Positions 43,801 to 55,413 of a DNA stretch of 64,000 nucleotides are shown here, piece by piece (position 1 is the first letter of the stretch; each line of letters opens with the position of its first letter). The notes under the pieces are model-generated. The model was not told the DNA's origin. It saw only the letters and a program-made list of their open reading frames with translations, and made no database searches. Source of the DNA: Curvularia sp. ZM96 (lineage: Eukaryota; Ascomycota; Dothideomycetes; Pleosporales; Pleosporaceae); assembly GCA_022457065.1 (NCBI GenBank), contig JAJGBQ010000004.1, forward strand, positions 62,001 through 126,000, given 5' to 3'. The position numbers and the translations under genes are program-made.

Positions 43801-46800
43801 CCGAGGCGCTCGACGATGTTGTCGTGCTCCAGACAGGGACGTTTGCCGTGCAGTATGCGTGCGCAAAATGCTGGACAGATGCCGGAGTGCGCATTGGGGC
43901 GGTTATCGGGCACAGCTTTGGCGAGCTTACCGCAATGGCCTTCTCTGGCGTGCTCAGCCTGCGCAGCGGACTCAAAATCGTGGCGGCGCGTGCGAAGCTC
44001 ATGGCGACTAGATGGGGTACAGAGCGAGGCACGATGCTGGCCATCCATGCCACTCGCGACGTTGTTGAACAGGTCGTATCCAAGGTCGGCCATGGGGAGC
44101 TTGAGATTGCGTGCTACAATGCCGTGTCGAGCCAGGTGGTTGTCGGCTCGGCGGCGGCCGTGGCGCGTGCGGAGGCCGTCTTGTCACGTGACGAGCAGTT
44201 CACCGGCGTCCGCAGCCAGCGCGTCGACGTGTCGCATGGCTTCCACTCCAAGTTCACCGAGCCGCTGCTGGACGAGCTGTCGGCCGTGGCGGCGTCGCTT
44301 GCCTTTGGCGAGCCCAAGATGGCGCTCGAGATGTGCGTGCCCGACGAGTGCAGCAAGCAGAGCCCTGGGCCTCAGCGCATTGCCCAGCACACGCGCGAGC
44401 CCGTCTACTTTGTCGATGCCGTCCGACGCATCGAAGCACGCCTGGGCCCGCAGTGCCTGTGGCTCGAGGCGGGCACCGATGCGCCCATCATACCCATGGT
44501 CAAGCGTGCCGTGGCGCCGTCGGCACAGCATGGGTTCCAGGCCATGCGGTTCGCGGGCGTGCAGAACCGCGGCGACGTCTTGGCCGAGGCCACGGCGCAC
44601 CTCTGGCGGGAGGGGCTGGACGTCGCTTTCTGGCCGCATCTTGGCGGGCCCGCTGAGTCAGGGCTGAGTCATGTCTATCTCCCTCCCTACGAGTTTGTCC
44701 GCACCTCGCACTGGGTCGCCAACATCGATCGTGCTGTCGAAGCGCGCTCCCACCAGGATGCAAAGCCCTCCATCCAGCCAGAGCAGCCCACGACCCGCCT
44801 CGTCACCCCACAGCAGCCCGGGTCCCTGACCTTCACCGTCAACGTTGCCTCGACGCGCTTTCGCGACATTGTCAGCGGCCATGCCGTGCGCAACCGTCCC
44901 CTCTGCCCGGCCTCCATGTACATGGAATGCGCCGTCATGGCCCTGCAGTGTCACCTTGGCGCCCGTTTTGACAAAGCGTCTGCCCTGTCCTTTGAGAAGC
45001 TGAGCTTCGAGCATGCCCTGGGTGTCGACCTGAACCGCGACGTGTCGGTTGTGCTGAGCGATGCTGGCGAGCCTGGGCTGTGGAATTTCCAGCTGCGTAG
45101 TTCCCCCAAGGCATCCACCGCCTCTCGTTTCTCTACCCATGGCCGCGGCAAGGTCAGGCTCGGCAGCCCTGCACCACTGCACACTTACAAGCACCTGGTT
45201 GCTGAGCGCATCGACCATGTCTGCAGCAAGCAGGGTACAGAGACGCTGCTGTCCAAGCGTGCATATGGCCTGTTCTCACAAGTCGTCACCTACGCGCCCC
45301 TAATGCGTGGTATCCAGTCCATTACCATGGACGGCACTCGAGCGGTTGCCACTATCAGAGTCCCATCTCCTCCGGTTGCCCCCGAGGAAAGCTCTGCCAT
45401 TGCACACTGTGACACTGTTTCGATAGACACCTTCATCCAGGTTGTCGGTCTTCTAATCAACAGCAGCGACGCCTGCATTCCTGACCATGTCTTCGTTGCC
45501 ACTGGCCTCGACAGTGCTGCCCTTTCTCAAACCTGTGACTTTACTGCGGCGGACACCTGGACTGTCTATGCCGTATTCAGGTCCACTACCGATACAACAG
45601 CTACCGGCGACGTCTTTGTCATGACTCCCGAAGGTAAAGTGGCTTTGACCGTCATGGATGTCAACTTTACTCGACTGCCCATAGCAACGCTCGAGAGGCT
45701 GTTGGACACGGCAAATACTGCACCTGGTTCCCGTACTGACGTTGCTCCTAAAAAGCTTCCTACCACTACGGTTCCAAGCCGTCACGCGGTGCCCGAGCTG
45801 GACACAGCAGACGGACCTAATACACCCAGTTACTCCGAGAGCGAAGGCAGTATCGCCACTCCTCCTAACGAACAAGATGATAGCAGTCTGCGCAAGATGA
45901 TTGCCATGTACACGGGCGTGTCAGTCGACTCAATCGCTACACAAGCCACCATGGCAGATTTGGGAGTCGACTCCCTGGCAGCTGTCGAGTTTGCAGAGGA
46001 TCTGCGCTCGCAATTCGGCAAGGACATCGAGTCCACAGACCTTCTTTCAAGCAATCTCGGTGCCTTGTCCAAGCTCGTCATGACTCCAGTACCAAAGCCA
46101 CTGCCCAAGAAGAAATCTACAAAAGTTAGCGTGGTCCAGGTAGATCCTATTCCTCAAGTCCGCACGGCTGTGAGCAATGCGGGTCGGCAGCGACTTTTGA
46201 AAATCATCTCAGACGCTTGCGGTACCCCGCCCTCAGACATCAAGGACTCGCACACGCTTCGCGATCTGGGCGTTGACTCTCTGGCATCGGTAGAGCTGAG
46301 CAGTGACCTTGAGAATGCTTTTTCCGTGCAGATTGACGAGAATGATTTGCACCTCGACTCTACTATCGCCGATATCATCAGCTACCTAGGCATCCACGAC
46401 GCGAGCGGACAAAGTGCGCCAGCCATGCCCAGCCCAACACTGGTTCCAGAGTTTGTGCCCACCACCAAGTCTCACTCCCTGGCTGTTACAGGAGCCCCTC
46501 AAGCAAATTCTGTTGCAATCTACCAGCGCGTGCTTCAGATATTATCGAATACGTGTGGCGCCGCAACAGCGGACATGAACGGTGACGATTTGCTTCGTGA
46601 CCTGGGTGTCGATTCCCTGGCAGCGATGGAGCTGAAGAGTGAGCTCGAGGATGCATTCAATGTCGAGCTTGATGATGACCTCTTGGACCTGTCCGTCTCC
46701 GAAACTGTCAGAAGCTGTGGGGGCACCATTGCAGAACCCACCAATCTTGCCCTCCCCTCTAATGACACAGCAGCTACTCAAACCTCAACATCAACAATAG

Positions 46801-49238
46801 CTGGCCTCAAGTCCCCCAAAGCACCGGCTGATATGGCAAGCCCTTTTCACTCTCTCGTCATCAATGAAAAGGACTACGCCGCCAAAGCAAAGAAATGTGG
46901 CTTTCTAGACTTTGGTACCACAGTGGCTTCTCGACAGGACGAGCTCATGTTAGCTTACATCATTGAGGCCTTATCAGAACTCGGCGTTGCCTTACACACG
47001 TTGAAAGAGGGTTCACCTTTGCCACCACTGGCTTATCAAAGCAAGTATGCATATGACCGTTTGATGCAGAGGATTTGGGTTATCCTGGACAAACATGATT
47101 TGGTGAGGACAATCGGCACATCCCACCACGTTCGAGGAGCTGCCAAATGTCCGCAAAATACTTCAGCAGAACTCCTTGCAAAGATACGGCGCGATTTTCC
47201 CGCATATCATTGTGAATTTTCATTAATGAACTTGACTGGATCTCGACTCGGGCAATGTCTTGCTGGAAAGCAGGACCCCATCGCTCTCATGTTCAAGACC
47301 CAGGATGCGCAAGCCATCATGGAGGACTTTTATCTCAACTCCCCCATGCTCGCCACTGCCACTGAGATGCTTGTGGACACTGTAGTCGATGCTGTTTCCA
47401 AGTCTAAGATCAACAACCCCGTCAACATCCTGGAGATTGGAGCTGGTTGTAAGTGTGAATATGCTGCTCGGTAGCATGGCGAAATTAAGCTAACCGAATA
47501 TCATAGTTGGCGGGACGACGAGAAAGTTGGTGCAAAGCCTAGATGGCCTAGGCCGATCCATCAACTACACGTTCAGTGATATATCTCCAACACTCGTTGG
47601 TCGTGCACTGAAGGTGTTTTCGGATCAGTATCCATGGTTGCAATTCCAGACCTGGAACATGGAGCACACGCCTCCCACCGCTCTCTTGACAACAGGACCT
47701 TTCGACATCATCATTGGCACCAATTGTGTTCACGCTACTCAGGATCGTACGGCATCCCTTCAACGCCTGAAGCACTTGCTTCACCCCACAGGCTTTGTAG
47801 TTCTTTCAGAAGTGACGGAAATTGTCGACTGGTACGACATCACTTACGGCTTGCTGGATAGCTGGTGGTCTGATAAGGACGGCTGCTACCCCCTTCAACC
47901 CGCTCAAGTTTGGATGGAATGTTTCAAGCATGCTGGATTCCCCGTTGCATCTTACTCGCAAGGTCCTAGTGAGGATCTAAACATACAAAGACTGCTCATT
48001 GGCAGCATGCGAACAGATATCGAAACACTGATGCGAACGCCTTCACGACCGACTTTGGAGACGGTCGTCTACAAAACAGCTGATGGTGTAGACATCCATG
48101 CCGACATTTTCTTTCCAGCGCAGCCACCCGCTACCGCTATGCCCCTTGGTATGACGCCCCGATTCACCAACCCATAACTTGAGAACCATCGCCCTGACAT
48201 ACTTGCACAGCTCTGATGATTCACGGTGGAGGCCACATGACACTTTCTCGCAAAGCAGTTCGTCCTGTTCAGACCAATTTCCTCCTCCAAAATGGCGTTC
48301 TACCCGTGAGTATAGATCATCGTCTCTGTCCAGAAGTCAACCTGATCGATGGCCCTATCACCGATACGCTCGATGCATACAAGTGGATGACAACCACCTT
48401 GCCTAACCTGGCACGGGCCAAGGGCATTGTAGTTGATCCGGAGCGAGTTGTAGTGATTGGCTGGTCTACTGGTGGCCATCTTGCGATGTCGACGGCGTGG
48501 ATGGCTAAGTCCGCTGGCATGAGACTTCCGCGCGCTATTTTAAGCTTCTACGCTCCCACAGACTTTGAATCAGGGGATTTGGATCAGCGCCGAGCGGAAG
48601 AGTATCCGGAGAGAACAATGAGGTTGAAGGACATTATCAAGGCACTGCCGAAGACTCCAGTAAGATCACTCCACAACAGTCGTGTATCGAAACAGTAATT
48701 GACTTCATCCTCTCAGCTTACACAATATGACGGAAATGGAACTGATACTACTGGCATGGGTTGGGTTCGTCCAGGAGATCCCCGCTCCGAGCTCGTACTA
48801 TCACTTTTCAAGGAAGGAAATGGTCTTTCACTTCTTTTGAACGGCCTACCCAACGCCAGCCATGACCGGGATTACTCATCCGAAGACGATTCTTCGGAGG
48901 ACTCAGAAAGCGACGACGATGAGACGGAGGACGACGTTGCTTGGCTTCGCGCCCCAGATCCTGAGCGCGTAGCAGCCATCAGTCCGCTCGCACAACTGCA
49001 ACGCGGTAACTACACTGTCCCGACTTTCATCATTCATGGAACCAATGATGAGGTCGTGCCCTATCATACAGCGGTTTCGTTCGTTGACGCTTTACGTGCA
49101 ACTGGTATTGAAGCACAGTTGCTCACAGTACAGGGAGCTAGGCATATCCACGATGTAACGCTAAAGGTCGGTTCCAAAGGATGGGCTGAGACAGTGGCAC
49201 CCGGCTATGAGTTTCTCTTCCAAAAACTGCAAAGCTGA
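40832..49238 (+). CDS. Non-reducing polyketide synthase, SAT-KS-AT-PT-ACP-ACP-ACP-CMeT-TE, 2702 aa
   Basis: Six exons: 40832-41449, 41500-42168, 42240-47448, 47507-48148, 48211-48659, 48717-49238, in consistent phase (8109 nt). SAT: GYCGG nucleophile motif. KS: DTACSAS (C548), ECHGTGTQAGDP, NIGHCETAAG. AT: GHSFGEL (S988). Product template: SGHAVRNRPLCPASMY (H1310) with D1492 in IDTFIQVVG. Three ACPs have GVDSL serines at about 1674, 1776 and 1888. The C-methyltransferase carries LEIGAGFGGTTRKL (about 2160). The terminal esterase-type domain has HGGGH, GWSTGG (S2465), GTNDE and GARHIH. This layout is that of synthases making methylated orsellinate-type acids. The first ATG is taken because the longer frame upstream opens with TTG. 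The TE contains an unusual acidic insertion. Confidence 0.93.
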
Positions 49239-50519
49239 GACGTATGAACTGCGTGTTGGCCTTGTACCAATGCCTGATCTCTCTAGTGGAGCGCTTGATT
49301 TCATTTTAGGATACCAATTGCATTTTTTCGTATAGAACGAGTAACTAGCTATTGCCGCATGTTCCGTTTTGAGAGACTGAAGTGGCTGTTGAACGAAGCA
49401 ATATTCCTGCTCATTCCTAATTAGAAGCCTCTTGTGAGCCTGATCATCCCAACACTAATACTATTCGCTCAGTAAACTTTCGTTGAGAGTACAAGACTAA
49501 GAGCTCAAACCAGAGCTCTTCAACCTCCACATTGATTTCTTGCTCTAATTATTCGCCCGCCTTACGATACTCTCATTGGATCAGATTAGCTCTCATGTTT
49601 TAACGAATGCGCAGATATACCCTATGTGACTACTAATCTTCAAACTGGCGGATCACTAAGAATTATCTTGCAAACATTTAGCTCTTCCTCATTCACAGTC
49701 ATGCGTCACCCGAAAATGCAACTGAACAGCAGTTCTTTGGTTGCCGTTGCTAAAGATGCAGCAAGCTAACCGAATGTTCGGTCGGTCGGTCGGCCAATTG
49801 GTCGGCAGGTCGTTCGGCAGGTCGGTCGGTTGGTGAGTCGGTCGGTGAGTCGGTGAGTCGGCCACATATATATACGATTCGGTGACTTCTAAGAAGTATC
49901 CGAATATCGATTCGGTAGGACTATAGGAGAGTGTCAAATTGAGTGTTCGTTTCTAACGCAGAAGTCATCATGTGAGAGGTAGTGGAGCTCTTTTCGAAGA
50001 CTCAAGACAAAGAAGGTCTATTGTAAAGATGCGAGAGCAGCCTTGCTTCAAAATTCCAACCACCATACCAGCAGCAGTGGTACTTACATTTCCAGTCACT
50101 TGTCGTAAAGGGTGCTAGATATACACCATAAGTCGAATTAGTACTTCTCAACATGGCTAGCATAAACATGACTTGAGTTTACATTTGAGAGATCGATGCT
50201 TCGTAGAAATCCCCGCTTCCAACACGTTGCCATAAAATAGTTATGAGCTTGGGATCCACATCTTAATTACATACTCAATACATGAAGACGTATCAACAGC
50301 GGATCTGAGTCATTTGGTGCAGTCGTTGCGATCATAATGCGTCAAAATGGACTTTTCAAATTGGTCAACGGTAGATGCGACAACTCGATCACCCGCTAAT
50401 GCTTTACCAACGTGCTATATAGCCGATTCGCTCATATCACACGGAAATAATGACCTATTGACATGCTGTACACACTGGGAAGCAGTTCATGAACAAAGTT
50501 GCCATATACTCCACCGCAT
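49239..50519. other. Intergenic region between PKS and second P450
   Basis: Convergent 3' flanks, 1.3 kb, without a recognised gene. It contains the GGTC minisatellite described separately. Confidence 0.45.
49776..49862. repeat. Degenerate GGTC/GAGTCGGTCG minisatellite
   Basis: About 87 bp of imperfect tandem GGTC, GGTCGTTCGGCA and GGTGAGTCGGTC units. On the minus strand one frame reads as repeated PTD/PTH-like residues, but this is a by-product of the repeat. Confidence 0.85.
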
Positions 50520-52127
50520 TCACACACCTCTCACTTTGATACGAAGGTTCAGGTCTGGCTTCTCTCGCATGATGAAAACCTTCTGACTCAAAAGCTCAAA
50601 TTTCTCATCAGCGAGCTGCCAGTCAAATTGCCAAACCAGTCGTGCTAGTATCAGCTTCATCTCCGCCATCGCAAGGTTTTTCCCGACGCAATTTCGCGGC
50701 CCAACACTGAAAGGCTGGAATGCTTCTTTCTTGTCATTGGAGAACTCGGCTGGTGCATTGGGGAGCCATCTCTCTGGCGCAAATCGCTTTGGATGTGCAA
50801 AGTTGGTCGGCGAGTGGTACGCGGGTTGCTGAGAGACGTTGACGATTGTCTATCATTTGACAGTCAGTTCGAGTGCGTCAAGAGAAAAGAACCATGAGAT
50901 CAGTGTTCTTGACTTTACTTACGTATTCTGGTACGGCGTATCCCGCAACAATGGCACCACCTTTGGGAACCGTGCGTTGCAGGCCGGCAGGGACAGGTGG
51001 GTAGATCCGCATTCCCTCATTTATGGTAGCCTGAAGAACTTTCAGCCCACCTACGCTGATCATGTTGATATCTTCCTGCTTTTTGAACGCGCCTGAAATC
51101 TCTGCATGCAGCTTCTGCATCCAATCCGGGTTCTTTGCCAACAAGTACATGATTCCGCACAGTGCCGTCGCAACCGTTTCGCTCCCACCAATGATGAAAA
51201 GACTGGCGTTTGATTCCATCTCTTCGACACTCATACCTTTCTCATCATTGTGTCGCAGTATGTATGTCCAAAAGTCAGAGCGGTGAGGCTGCTCACCAGC
51301 GGCCAGGCGTCTGTGTACTTTCTCAGCGCTAAGTTTGATATGCTGCATGCGCGCCTGGAGATCCTTCTTGGGTAAAAGGGCAATGATCAAAGGGGTAAAT
51401 GGCTTGAACAACCTGGCCGCTCCAAACAGCGAAAGTGTCTTGATGAAGGGAAATAAGAGTCCAACCCAGGGGTGATATGCACCATTTGACAAACATCCGA
51501 ATGGTTCACCGAATGCAAGATCTCCTACGATATCAAATGTTGTATACTCCAACCAATCCTTAACATTGATCTCGTTCGTGGATCTCGCCGCAAGTGCACA
51601 CATCAGCTGGTCGACGTAGCGCATTACAAGGCTCTCTTGAGCGCGTAGTGCTTTGTCGCTAAACGCGTGATTGACCGTCCTACGTTGCCGCGAATGGTCT
51701 GCATCATTAGCTGACAAAAGGTGGTCAACAGTCTTGTGGCTGCGCGTCATGCCCCACTTTGGAAAGTTTCGGTTTGATCCATGGCCATAAATGTCTGTCC
51801 ATGCCTGAGGCGCAATGAAGGACACCATATCTGGAGATATACGTACTGCTTCGCCATATTTGGCGTGCAGTGAGGTGAGATCATGTGGCAGATATCCGCT
51901 GAGCATTGACCGAGCATGAGGAACGTGCGATATTGCACGGCCGATGGGCCCGGGAAAGGCTTTCAAAGGATGGAGTGTTAGACGATAGACGGCGCGCAGT
52001 AGAAGGAAAGTAACGAGCTAAGGAATCTTAGTTCAGGTCTTAATATAACGTATTCCTCACTTACGAGAGAGACGGTGAACGCCCATATGGGCATATCCAG
52101 CACCTCGAAAGTACGAAGTACAGCCAT
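50520..52127 (-). CDS. Cytochrome P450, cluster enzyme, 495 aa
   Basis: Three exons: 52127-52065, 52017-50923, 50849-50520. The first exon encodes the anchor start (MAVLRTFEVLDMPIWAFTVS), continued by FLLLRAVYRLTLHPLKAFPGP. The I-helix is FIIGGSETVATALCG, ExxR is NEGMRIYPPVP, the PERF motif is FAPERWLP and the heme loop is FSVGPRNCVGKNLA. The unspliced middle frame begins at a TTG, which is why the short first exon is needed for a start codon. All diagnostic motifs are intact. Its position between the synthase and the tailoring SDR and methyltransferase points to a second oxidative step on the same product. Substrate is not deducible. Confidence 0.9.
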
Positions 52128-52495
52128 CGTCACTTAGTCTAATAATACATTGAAGATTGCTGCCATTGCACACTCTATAAACTGAGTTTTGAAATCGACA
52201 TCCTCGTCCACATCGGCATCGGCCAATTTTAGAAATGCAAGGTCGGCTACATATGCATACGCACAATCACTTCGAGATCTTCATACAGTCACAGGAACAA
52301 AAGGTTTGGAAAGCATCCAGATCCCTATTTCTTAAGTGGTCCATAGTAAGCCTTCACGATAGTGGATGATTACCACGAGCAAACTCGCGCTTTCAATGAT
52401 ATCAAACCTTAATATCATACAAATATCTCTGATAACAAGTAAAGGCGTTAAGGGTAGATTGCACTTCGCCAAAGAAAACATGTATCATGCAATGC
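52128..52495. other. Intergenic region, promoter of the second cluster P450
   Basis: Contains ATCGGCCAAT at 52218-52227 in the P450 promoter, a weaker relative of the CGGCCG motif. The right part is the 3' flank of the SDR gene. No other gene was recognised. Confidence 0.4.
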
Positions 52496-53612
52496 TTATA
52501 AAGGAAGTCCAGGACAGATTTCTTGTAGGCGCGCACGAAGCTCATCCAAGAACTTGGTCTTCGCCACTTTCATTTCAGGTGTCTTTGTGTTACCCGTCAA
52601 ACTGTAGAAAACGCTTCAGTTAGTCGTTGTCCGATATCAAGAATGATGAATTCCATAGCGTACGTACTCTTTGCAGACTTTGCAGTCCATGAGAAAAGCG
52701 CCATGACACTCCTCGCCAAGGTCTGGCTTGACTCCATATACCAGGTTGCGACTACCAACTTCAGTGGAGCGGGCGACAATCCCTATGATGAACCGCCTGA
52801 TGATGCCAACAATCCAGCTTTCTTCATCGCGGACAAGGTCGCTTTGACAAAGGCCAGGTGTTAGACAGGTAATGAGCACGTTTGATTCGCCTGACAAAGG
52901 GTATCGCTGCGCCAAGTCGTGCACCATCCACATGAGCAGAAGTTTAGAGACGCCGTAGCTGTGATTAATGATTAGCTAATGCGCGATGAAAGCTGTGACA
53001 TCTTGGTGGAATTCACCGGTTACTCATATCAGCAGTCTCCTTTGAATTGAGGGCCGCCAAAAGGCTTCCTGGGATGGACTTTTCCTTCAAGGGCGCAAGA
53101 AATTGAAGATCGCTCCCCACAAAAGCCAATCTCCCCCGACCTTGAGTCTTGGCAGCAGATTGTTGGAGTTTTGGGATAGCAAGATAGCCGAGCAACGCTG
53201 GGCTGATAACGTTTACCGCTATCTGGCTCTCACATCCTTCGACCTCGCTGAATTTACTGGTCATGATACCCGCATTCTGTATTACAGCATCCAGGCGCTC
53301 CAGTGTGTTGATGCGCTCGCCGAACTGTTTTACAGATGCGAAATTGCCAAGATCCAATTGCCAAACTTCGACAGTGCTTGAAGGGAGAGATAACGCAGAA
53401 GAAATTTCTTTTGCAACTTCTTCGCCTTTCACAACATTGCGCACTGCGAGGATGAGCTTGGACGCCCCTAGACGCAGTATGTGTTTCGCAGCTTCGTATC
53501 CGAGACCTGATGTGGCGCCAGTCACGACAACTGTCTGACCGGAGAAATCGGAGGAGGGCACCGGCGGCTTGACAAAAAATTGAGAGTGAAGAACTGTAGT
53601 CGCAAAGCCCAT
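52496..53612 (-). CDS. Short-chain dehydrogenase/reductase, 330 aa
   Basis: Three exons: 53612-53017, 52958-52668, 52601-52496. The cofactor motif TGATSGLG lies near residue 31, NAG at about 114, and the catalytic Tyr-Lys pair is YGVSK, restored exactly by the first splice (MSNR joined to YGVSK). The last exon adds KTKFLDELRARLQEICPG and a stop. It belongs to the retinol-dehydrogenase/WW-oxidoreductase-like SDR group frequent in fungal clusters, using NAD(P)(H) to interconvert ketones and alcohols. It is divergent from the O-methyltransferase through a 364-bp shared promoter, which supports co-regulation. Confidence 0.87.
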
Positions 53613-53976
53613 CGTGACGCGACTGGTATTTTGGATATTCTAGTAGCAAACAGTACAGCTACTTGGGAGCTTTTGAAGTTGAATAAGATAGAGATTGTTT
53701 CAGAGACCCTTATCTCCGTGCCTTCTATCTCCGGAAAACAAGAGTTCTGCGCTTCAATTGCCTATCTCCGTGCATAGGGATGTACCATATACTGGGGCTG
53801 CAATGATTCAGTCTCCGAGCGAAATGTTACCGAAACCGACCGATGAGCCCGACCTGAGTGTTCCCAGTCGTGAGATCATAGTGTGATGTATATATGATGC
53901 ACCCACTAAGGCCTGTGCTATTCCCAATTAATATCCAAATCACTGAACCAAACTAGCAATCCTAGGTTGAAGAGAG
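53613..53976. promoter_or_regulatory. Bidirectional promoter between SDR and O-methyltransferase
   Basis: 364 bp between divergent starts. It holds a direct repeat TATCTCCGTGC...TATCTCCGTGCA (about 53711 and 53763) and ACCGAAACCGACCGATG near 53829. No CGGCCG core was seen. Confidence 0.4.
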
Positions 53977-54932
53977 ATGGCAGCCGTTCACCCCCCAACC
54001 ACTCCTATGCCCGTGGGAGGTACTTCGAGATACTTCGATACCGATGCGCTTGTCGATGGTTCGGCCCCCAAAGTCGCGAATAGCACTGGTTTCTTCAATG
54101 CCACAGTTGCAGCCAATCATGTACGACTTGCGCTATCCAATTGTCCCATATGAGAACAATTCTGATGAATATCTGCAGAAAGAAGGCGCTGAAGAGCTTG
54201 CGCTCTTGAAATATGTATACGGCCGCCCAGACCTAGAACAGATACGGGGAAATCCAGATGCAGTTTGCAACGCCATCGATGACTTTGCCGCCACGATTCC
54301 GCGAGGCCTGATGACGATTGGGTCAGAGAAGCGCGAATTCATCACGAACATGATTGCTACGACGGAGCCTGCGCCGACCGTGTTTCTCGAATTCGGCTCT
54401 TATGTTGGATACTCTGCCATCTGCCTTGCCAGTGCTATGATAGCACGAGCAGCCCCAGGACAACGCATTCGCTACGTATCGTTCGAAAAGAATCCTATAA
54501 TTGCAGCGGTGGCCGCCAGTCTAGCAGATTTAGCTGGTTTGCGCGACGTTGTCACCATACATGTTGGTTCAGCTTCAGAGTCATTGACGCGTCTTGTAAA
54601 GGAGGGCGTGGTGACGAAATGCAACGTCGATTTCATGCTTCTGGACCACTGGAAAGACTTCTACATTTCCGACTTGCAATTATGCGAAAAGTTCTCTCTA
54701 CTTAGACCCGGCTCCGTTGTTTTGGCGGATAACATCATTTTTCCTGGTGCCCCAGAGTATCTAGCGTATGTCCAGGCCGGGAACGCACAGGCATCACCCG
54801 ATGGCTTTAGCTATACTACCAAGACGGCAGATTTCATCCTCCCTTTCGGTGGCCCTGTAAGTATCGCACTCTCCCTGTTGATGTCATTACTAACACGAAT
54901 AGGACCAACTTGCGATCTCTACTGTTTCGTAA
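53977..54932 (+). CDS. Catechol-type O-methyltransferase (COMT-like), 283 aa
   Basis: Three exons: 53977-54120, 54179-54856, 54903-54932. The first intron joins VAANH to KEGAEELALLKYVYGRPDLE, and the last adds DQLAISTVS before the stop. SAM-binding motif I is FLEFGSYVGYSAICLA, followed by VSFEKNP and the acidic LLDHWKDFYISDL, with PGSVVLADNI downstream; these are the hallmarks of COMT-like enzymes, which bind a divalent metal and methylate one hydroxyl of a vicinal diol. There is no signal peptide. In this cluster it would methylate a catechol created by P450 hydroxylation (inference). The short last exon is supported by the family's usual C-terminal strand. Confidence 0.87.
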
Positions 54933-55413
54933 GCTCCGACAAAGAGCGATGGGAGAGCTTCGAGGAATTGTGGAAGGCTAATGATACTACACCATGTTGG
55001 TGTTAGATGCACAGTTTGATGAAATGACGCATTGATCTGATATGATAACACTCGTATTTTACGCACGATGCATAAGAAGCATTTTCTGATAGACAGCTAG
55101 CACATGCGATGATTTGTGATGAATGCATGCACGAAAAGTTTCGTAGTCGCGTTGAGAATTGCCATCGTTCAACGAGCTCCCACGGCATTGCTCACAAGGT
55201 TGACAGCATGAATATGGATTGTAAACATGCATTTTGCTAATTTCACTAGTTCTCGACGATTTACTTGGTACAATGGTCAATCATTGAGCTCCATAAATTC
55301 CTAAGATAGTGATCCTGCCAGCATGTTCCTATAGCCTTTCCCACATGGGAACTCCACCCATGAAGCCCTAGCTCTCGCCCCCGCGTTGTGCGTCGCAACT
55401 GTTATCAGCGTGT
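54933..55413. other. Convergent intergenic region
   Basis: 3' flanks of the methyltransferase and the amidohydrolase. No gene was recognised. Confidence 0.4.

Noticed and set aside
43690..44667. Long alternative frame (325 aa) inside the PKS
   Set aside because: It overlaps the AT region of the synthase in another frame; the composition (Ser/Arg/Pro-rich) is a by-product of G/C-rich coding sequence.
49689..49937. Minus-strand frame with repeated PTD/PTH residues as a repeat protein
   Set aside because: Created by translation of the GGTC minisatellite; flanks show no coding features.
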